From contig OX388312.1 of the NCBI GenBank assembly GCA_947579605.1, forward strand, positions 310,001 to 374,000: a stretch of 64,000 nt of DNA, read 5' to 3'. Origin of the DNA: Athripsodes cinereus. Its lineage: Eukaryota > Arthropoda > Insecta > Trichoptera > Leptoceridae. A program made the position numbers and the translations under genes. Under the pieces are notes generated by a model. The model saw only the letters and a list, made by a program, of their open reading frames with translations, ran no database searches and was not told where the DNA came from. Of the stretch, positions 57,061-64,000 are shown one piece after another; the first letter of the stretch is position 1, and each line of letters begins with the position of its first letter.

Positions 57061-57595
57061 CAGTGGTACCTCGACATACGAGTTTAATTCGTTCCGCAAC
57101 CTTGCTCGTATTTCAAATTACCCGTATCTCAAAGCAAATTTCCCCATTGAAATTAATTGGAATGTCATTAATCCGTTCCAGCCCCCAAAATGTCACCCCA
57201 ATTATTTTTGTTACGTGTTTTTGAATAGCAAAAATGTATTTATAAATGACAATTAATATTGTACAAAAACGTAATAAAAGTGAATCTAAGGAAATAAACT
57301 AGATTTATAAAGTGTTGCTATCGTTTAATTTTCGTCACTACTTTTCTCTTCACTGGTCTTTGCCTTTTACGCCACGCTTTTCTCACATTCACCTGTAGGC
57401 CGTTTAAAAAAACATGTCCAAGGAGTTTTGTTTCTTCCTCCCTTTCAGAATGTTCCGGAAATGAGTTAAGCAAGTGTCATTAAATAGCTCGGATCTTAAA
57501 TTTTGCTCGTATTTCAAAGCGAAAAATCGCTCGCTCGACGGCTCGTATCTCAAACAACTCGTATGTAGTGGCACTCGTATGTCAAGGTATCAGTG
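57061..57595 (-). mobile_element. Second pogo/Tigger-like deletion derivative
   Basis: The ends start CAGTGGTACCTCGACATACG (left) and CACTGATACCTTGACATACG (right, minus strand), with TA on both sides. The interior retains minus-strand FRNILKGRKKQNSLDMFF (about 57450-57390), the C-terminal tail typical of Tigger transposases, then stops. It is a different family from the copy at 21784. Confidence 0.82.
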
Positions 57596-58203
57596 TATTA
57601 TAATAGTTGGCACATTGTGGTGAGCATCTCCGAGTCATTTTGGAGGTTTAATTCATTGTTAAATATTGGAATTTATGAGCCGTTATGTGGTTTTGTCATA
57701 CACTTATTATTTTTTTATGTTTTCTTTCCATAAATAATAAATATATATAACTTACATACATTATTATCATTATTGTAATGTGTGTAAGTGTAAGTGTTAT
57801 TGCACAAATCTGCTTCAGTAACGTCCTTACTTTAAAAACCTGAATGCCCACGAGGGGCATTGAACGCTCTTTAATAAAATAAGTAATTTAAGTAATTTCC
57901 AGACATAGGGATTGCTATATAGTGGAAAAAGAATTTGTTGGAAAATATAATAATACCCAAAAAATTATTCACTGTGTCGGTGTTTATTATTATTATTTTT
58001 TATTATTTATTTAAAAGAAACCCTCAAACAGCAGGTAGAATCTGCTGGTTTCAGAAGGCCATTATGTTACAAATTACATTAAATATAAGAACACACTACA
58101 AGCAGAATACAATCAATAATATTTTAAGTCTATCATTACATCACACTATAACTTTATTGTATATATTCACTTCACCATCACCGCATTGTAGGTATCAATA
58201 TCA
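57596..58203. other. Intergenic/LINE 3' sequence
   Basis: It contains CCTGAATGCCCACGAGGGGC (57839-57858), which looks like repeat sequence. The right part is likely the 3' UTR of the minus-strand LINE that follows. No gene recognised. Confidence 0.35.
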
Positions 58204-58542
58204 TTAAACATTATTTAACATCACACTGGTTATATCAAAATTATTCTTGATAAGATTCTTAACTTTCTTAGTGTACTGTTTTATATTCTTTGAACTTCTG
58301 ATGTCCTTTGATATTGCATTATACAGCAATGTAGCTGTGTATTTGAAGCCATTTCTTCTTCTATTAGTTCTTGGCAACTCGTTTCTTAAGTCAGAAGCCG
58401 CTCTTGTTCTGTACTGATGTATATCATTATTCAATGTCACTTTTAAATTAGTCTTAGTTAGTCCATTTTTAACTTTGTGAAGATATTTCACTTTTTCCAA
58501 TTTTATCATTTGTTCTAAGTTAAGTAGGTAGCATAATTCCAA
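58204..58542 (-). pseudogene. LINE reverse transcriptase C-terminal fragment
   Basis: An open stretch of 112 codons encoding LNNDIHQYRTRAASDLRNEL, PRTNRRRNGFKYTATLLYNA and KNIKQYTKKVKNLI, the usual C terminus of CR1/Jockey-type reverse transcriptases (NxIHxYxTR...). No catalytic domain is present, so it is a 5'-truncated copy. Confidence 0.82.
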
Positions 58543-59330
58543 AATGAGATAAACAAATACTTTTTCTACTACATATTGATTTTTATTGAGAGAGATGCCT
58601 TTCGTCTTACAAGGACATTGTTAATTTGATTCAAAATTACAATCATATTTATTTATATACAGTATTATCTTAGTGACAATAAACGATTATAGTGAAAGAA
58701 GGAACAATAATATAAATCAGATTGACAATATCTTTCAAAGACGAAAGACGTCTCTCTCAATTCAAATCAAAATAGTAGAAAAACAATTTGTTTTTAAATA
58801 TTTTTTTCTTAAAATTCTCAAGGACGCCTTATCTCTTTTGACGAATAAAAATATCTAGGTAATACATGATAACAAGCACATAGATTATAATAAACGAAAA
58901 ATAATATTTAAATCGTTATAACTGATTAACAAAATAAATGTATGAGTAATTATCATAGCTTTGGCCCTGTGTAATAACACGACCGTTCGATCGTACATAA
59001 TATGGTCACGATGATAATATTCACCCTTGCCATTCATATGCGTCAAAAAAGCAAATCAATAATTACATATATGAATTCAATAAAAGTTCACTATCGAAAT
59101 ATTGGAAACTTACTAAATACCTTCACGCAAGGTTAGATGATTGTATTGCAGAATGTAGGTATACCTACACAGGTATATATTATTATCATCGTTTATTACG
59201 TCATGTTTATCCCTATAGCTATAATCTTCGATGTACCGATTTGCCTTCACCTTCTACTATAATTACATATTACACAAATTAATGCATTATATCGATTTTC
59301 TTGATGGTTATCGTTTTCAATAATCCAGCT
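58543..59330. other. Intergenic
   Basis: AT-rich; a short inverted match (GAGAGAGATGCCTTTCGTCT at 58589-58608 and AAAGACGTCTCTCTC near 58745) suggests an old MITE of about 170 bp. No gene. Confidence 0.35.
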
Positions 59331-59480
59331 TAATTGGACAAAGAACTCCTCGCGAAAAGGTAGGATTGCGGGTTCAAGTCCCGTATGGGGTACTTCCAAA
59401 TAAGGCGACGTTGTCTTTTCTATAAGCTTTGTATGGTAGTTTCATGAGTTAAATTTACAATAAACAAATAGTTGTTTTTT
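59331..59480 (+). repeat. tRNA-like SINE remnant
   Basis: TGCGGGTTCAAGTCCCGTAT at 59368-59387 is a good tRNA T-arm and B box, but the upstream arms (CTCCTCGCGAAAAGG) do not form a full cloverleaf. Probably a decayed third SINE type. Confidence 0.35.
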
Positions 59481-61655
59481 TTTATGAAAAGCCTTCTATT
59501 ATTGGATATTATGACAAAAGCTAAACACTTTACTTTTGCTTGACGATGAGAGCGGAAGCTCTTGAAAGCCGGCTCGCAAGAATAAATAAAGTCAATAGTG
59601 GAATAACTATAAATCGTGTTTCATTTTAAAAATTATTAAATGAACTTCCACCAAGAACCGTCGGTCGATAAACTAAACTTCAAAAGCTAAATGAAGAAAA
59701 ATATTGTCTTACCCAATATAGTGTTGGTCCGGTGGACTTATTTACAGTGAAAGTATGTATAAAGTAAAATTATGGTTTTGTAAAGTATTATTTAGATTAT
59801 CAAGATCAAGACCTGTTTACTTGAGTTATTTATAAATAAATAATTATTAATCGGACCATTTAGCGAATAAACCATGATACATACATAGAAAGAGGCAATA
59901 ATGCATGAAAGTAAATAAGAAAAAACTTTAATGTTAACTGTCCGTCTAAACTAAAGAACTGTCAACAACAATGTCAATATTACTTGTTATTATGTCTGAG
60001 TTAGATAGGTAGGTACCTATGTATTTATTTTAATTTCTTCTATGAATCAATTTGTTCATTTTATATTGCCGATGTGCATTGAAGGAGAACAGTATTGAAT
60101 CTTCAATACAACTACTATAAATCAAAATCTCAACTAACTAATATTATGTTAATAATATTAGTTTTATACTCAGATTACTATACAGGTATATAATATCAAT
60201 TAACTTTTATAGAATACGGATTTTCTGTGAATAACTATTTGGCGGGTGCCTTCGAAGTTAAAAGCACGTATGCTAAAAAAACTATGACACCCAGTAACCT
60301 GTAGCCTGTAGGCAATATATTTGTGCCATAAGGAATGAGTATGTTGTTGTTAGTGAGATTCAAATCTTATCCCGGACTTATCTCGATTGAAAATCTAAGA
60401 TTTTACCAAAACCGACTTGTCGCACACAGTCCTGTTATACAAAAATATAGCCAGTTCAAAGAGTCTAATTCGTAATATTGCAATATATCTCTAAAACTGA
60501 ATTCAAACTTTTTTCTATCGTAGATTCAAAATATACATCTGGCAATAGAAATTCATCACGTATTAAAGAAGATGATCATGTTGCAGATAACACATCTCAT
60601 TACAAGCAATTTTTCATGAAAATTAAAGAATTTATAAATAAGGATTTACTAATTCAACATTTTCATTGTCTAAAGTTTTGAAAAAGTAAGTAAAAGAAAA
60701 CGGTCCTCATGCATTTGCATAGCCGTGTTATCCATACAGCTGACATTGCATTCGCTGGTGGTTTTGTTGTCACAATCATCGTTATGTTAGATTAGTGATG
60801 TGACAGAAAATAGAGCGCAGCTTTTTTCCAATAGAGTTAAGACATAATATTGTGGCAAAGCATGAATCGCAAAAATATATAATTATTACCCACTTACCAT
60901 TTCGGCTATATTTATGGCAGTATGAAAGTCTTTCTAAACAAGTTTCTATGCCACAATTTTTTCAGAGTATTTATATAGGTCTTCTCTAGGTGCTTATTTG
61001 TTCGGACCCGGATTGTCTGTTTGGTGGTGTGGTGTATTTTTTGTTGTTGTTTTCTCTTCTGGTTTTGTTCTATGTATAAAACATAATCAATCTCAATCTC
61101 TATATAATTTAATATCATCGTTTTATTTTATTACTTTTGTTGTTTAGTGCAACATAACTACTTATTTTATATTACATCTTAATGTTTATTTTTATATATT
61201 AGTACCAGCAGCTGTTAATTCACGTTTTGATTTTTTTGTCTGTCAAATTGTTTTTTTTTTGTTATATGTTTAACATGTAAAAGGCTCACGCCGTTTATAA
61301 GTGATAAATAAATTAATAATGTCTGTACCTATTCATATTTAATGCTGATCAAAGGTATGTTACACATGTGTATTAATTAATTTTTCAGATAAGTTTTTTG
61401 GAATATCTGTGGTACCATAATATCACACATACTTAGCAATTTTGTGAAAACTGTGATGAAAAGTTGGCAGTTTAAATAGACTGCTTTTTGCACTTCTAAA
61501 GGAATATGTTTATTATTTCTATAAGAATATTTTGGCCTTAATGCCAGACAGGTCTGAAGGTTATGAAGATTTAAGCAGTTGATTTTTTATTTCCTTTCCT
61601 TTTCTTTTTATATGGTTTCGGCTTGTGTTGATTTCCTTAGCTAGATTTCTGCGAT
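59481..61655. other. Intergenic
   Basis: About 2.2 kb without a recognised gene. The short frames at 60478-60681 and 60912-61118 have no known motif. Confidence 0.35.
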
Positions 61656-61795
61656 CAATAGTCATTCCAAATCAAATCCTTGGTTCTCGTCCAGAAAGCC
61701 ACTGCACCGCCTCTGGAGTTGGTTTCTGGATGTCCATCCAGCCTTCCTCATACTTTCTTCCTGGACACTCCTCCACCAGGTGTTGAATTCTTGAT
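61656..61795 (-). pseudogene. LINE C-terminal fragment
   Basis: Minus-strand reading gives HLVEECPGRKYEEGWMDI then PTPEAVQWLS. This matches the terminal zinc-finger-like end (HxxxxCP) and tail of I/R1-type LINE proteins. Short and isolated. Confidence 0.5.
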
Positions 61796-63879
61796 TTAAT
61801 ATATTTAATTGCTGTTCACCATTCATCAACGAGACTGAAAGCTAGAGATTATCATCTGTTTGCTATTCACATCACTACGTGCGTAATGAGATGGCTGTGG
61901 GCAACGTGAAAGTGGCTTCCTTTTAATCTTCTGACGAAATGATTCGTGTAATAAACACTGCTTCTATAATATTGCTATCACGGCTGATTGCCCCTTCCCC
62001 CCTCTACACTCTACACCTATAGCACGCTCAGTGGTTGCTCTACGAGACATTGTCTCCGGGGGGGGGGGGGGGGGAGGGCAGAACAGCTAACGATTTTTTA
62101 TTGTTTCAACACTATCAACTTCGTCCTCAAATTTTCATTATATGTTTTGACATTTCTAATAATAAACTGTTTATAGTGACACTATAACCATTTTATTAAG
62201 TGATTCTTAGTATCAAATATTAAAATTTAATATTTTAAGAATAATATCACATGCCGATAAAAAGTCCAAACAACAATTTTAATGCCCTAACTAACAGTTT
62301 TTGAAGAGTATGCCTCCATAAAAATGTTGGCACATATCTCATTTTGAATATGCAACGACGCTTATTTGTTATACTTTAATACTAATTTGTCTACTTTTCT
62401 ATAATTTTCTCCCTGTGCCGCCTATGCTATGAGACATGCATGATTACTATCTCTGCTATATATTATAATATAATAATGACATGGTACTGCTGTCATCCAT
62501 TTGCTGTGCAGCGCGCACACACTAACTATTACCCTTAGCTTAATCGTCAATCAATTAATTAAACAATGTTTCATTAACATTTTACAATTTTAATTTGATC
62601 CAGTGATATATTTTAATATGTAGTCTGTTCAATTTGATTATATTTTCGGCATTAACTACCTTTATAATAATTTATAGACATAATGATATTGTTTTAGAGC
62701 TACTATGTACTTAATTAATTATTTATTATTATATTAAGTACATATAATGTATGAGCTTTTTGCTACCGCGCTTTCGGTGGAACGTCCACCATTAACGAGC
62801 GATTATCTAAAAGTTTTAGTTAATTAATTACACAGCTTGTCTGTTCAAGATAAAGAAACGTCCGCACGATAAAATAGTATAAGTACAACAATGAAAGTAA
62901 AAAGAAAGATTACAGAATACAATTAGATCTAGAAATTTTCATCCAATGTCATGGTCAAGTTAGATAATCAATAAATATTTCGACAACCTCTCATGCTGTG
63001 TTTTTTTTTTGTTTGAGACAGATAAGTATATCAAATATTTTCGTCAAGTAGTAGATTATTTTGATTTTCCGAGTTAGCAAAAGATATAATTGTTATTTTT
63101 TATTACTACAAATTAAAAAATAAGCGCGTCTACAAATGACCGGTATTCGGAATCGATAGCACAAAATATTTGTGTTATATTCTTGAAGTAAATCAGATTT
63201 GAAACCACATTCGATATTAAACATTTGTCTATATTAGTTAAGAGAATACAGAGTAGGTCATTGTTTAAAGCTGTATGTAAAATACAGAACTTTTATCTCC
63301 AAGATCACACCTCTTCGTTTCGTAACATTACTATATATATGGCACCTAGATGCTGGAGAGCATTCAAGTTTCAGCTTTCGTTGATCTTTGAAAATGAATA
63401 TTTATGTAATTTGTAAAGCTTTCTCCTTTTTAAAGGTACATATAATATTTCTTTTACTACGACATAAAGTTGTAGATACGCTGTTGGACATCAGATATGC
63501 GCTGTGTGGAGAGTAGGTCCCCCCCTTCTCTGTAATAATATTAACTATTTATTAACATGACAGTTGACGGTTTCTATAATAATATTATAATATGTACATC
63601 TACCTGCACTACACTGCACTAATGGAATAACCTACTCGTATATGTATGATTCTACAACTTGCTCTGAATGCAGTCTTGATGATGACTTTGTAGATAATAC
63701 ATATATTTAGAATATAAGTATTTCCCTGAGTAAACTAAATACAGAATTCGCCCGTAACATTTCTCTGTCGCCACAGATTCCCAATTTTGTATATTACCTA
63801 AGTTCGTTTTCTAGATACACTCTTTGAACATAAAGTGCCCGAAATGTTTTCGATAGATATTAGTCGACAACAAATTGAT
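61796..63879. other. Intergenic
   Basis: No gene is recognised. A run of about 18 Gs at 62059-62076 may be of uncertain length. Otherwise AT-rich sequence. Confidence 0.35.
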
Positions 63880-64000
63880 GTTCTTCCGGGTTTATCGCCT
63901 CTCGTTGATCTCCCTCCTTCGTCTTGACGTTTCGACTCTACTGATTGAGTCATTATCAAAAGTATGTGTGACTGTCTTGACGTTTCGGCTCTACTGATAA
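63880..64000 (-). repeat. Penelope-type motif block, tandem, cut by the window end
   Basis: On the minus strand 63962-63923 reads TTGATAATGACTC, loop, GAGTCGAAACGTC. A second copy starts 53 bases later (63974) and runs off the end. It is the same block as at 36335-36435, including the upstream TCGTTGATCTCCCTCC stretch. Tandem arrangement is usual for Penelope-like element termini. Confidence 0.5.

Noticed and set aside
59345..59395. Possible tRNA gene with a good T arm
   Set aside because: No matching D arm, anticodon arm or acceptor stem; at most a SINE remnant.
62059..62076. Run of about 18 Gs as a possible G-quadruplex
   Set aside because: A single long homopolymer of this sort is often of uncertain length in assemblies; no repeated G-tract pattern supports a functional structure.

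Overview
The window is AT-rich nuclear DNA from an animal, almost certainly an insect. The evidence is short GT-AG introns in host genes, insect-like proteins (mRpS21, U1-70K, a Ly6/three-finger protein), and a dense mix of hAT, mariner, pogo/Tigger, P-like, LINE, SINE and Ty3/Gypsy repeats. A hemipteran is my best guess from the style of the repeats; this is inference only.

Host genes, left to right: the last two coding exons of a TMEM87 gene (+, 768-2211); a complete four-exon Ly6-family GPI-anchored protein (-, 8015-8813); a complete four-exon TMEM177 (+, 15295-18072); a complete two-exon mitochondrial ribosomal protein S21 (-, 20466-20951); U1 snRNP 70K with an uninterrupted coding region (-, 23015-24154); and CACHD1, also uninterrupted, 1213 codons (-, 39783-43424). 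Exon joins were worked out by eye from splice sites and reading phase. These genes do not form a pathway; they are ordinary housekeeping or surface genes separated by mobile DNA.

Mobile DNA makes up most of the rest. The best preserved is a Ty3/Gypsy retrotransposon at 28152-34919 (two 538-bp LTRs that read identical, gag and pol open, 4-bp target duplication), so it is young. At 50315-53430 a 3.1-kb DNA transposon has about 33-bp inverted ends, a 4-bp ATAT target duplication, seven copies of an 18-bp subterminal motif and a multi-exon transposase-like gene of a family I cannot name securely. It sits inside a LINE whose reading frame is restored when the element and one ATAT are removed. Others are two hAT elements with exact 8-bp duplications (18431-19718 and 25834-27769), a mariner with a palindromic MITE nested inside it within a TMEM177 intron, a decayed P-like transposase (11532-13457), two pogo/Tigger deletion derivatives, a 2.3-kb long-inverted-repeat element starting 15 bases after the TMEM87 stop codon, two tRNA-derived SINEs and about ten LINE fragments.

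The region from about 54 kb to the right end holds no recognised host gene. It contains minisatellites, LINE tails, and a tandem motif at the right edge that resembles the hammerhead-like block of Penelope-type elements.
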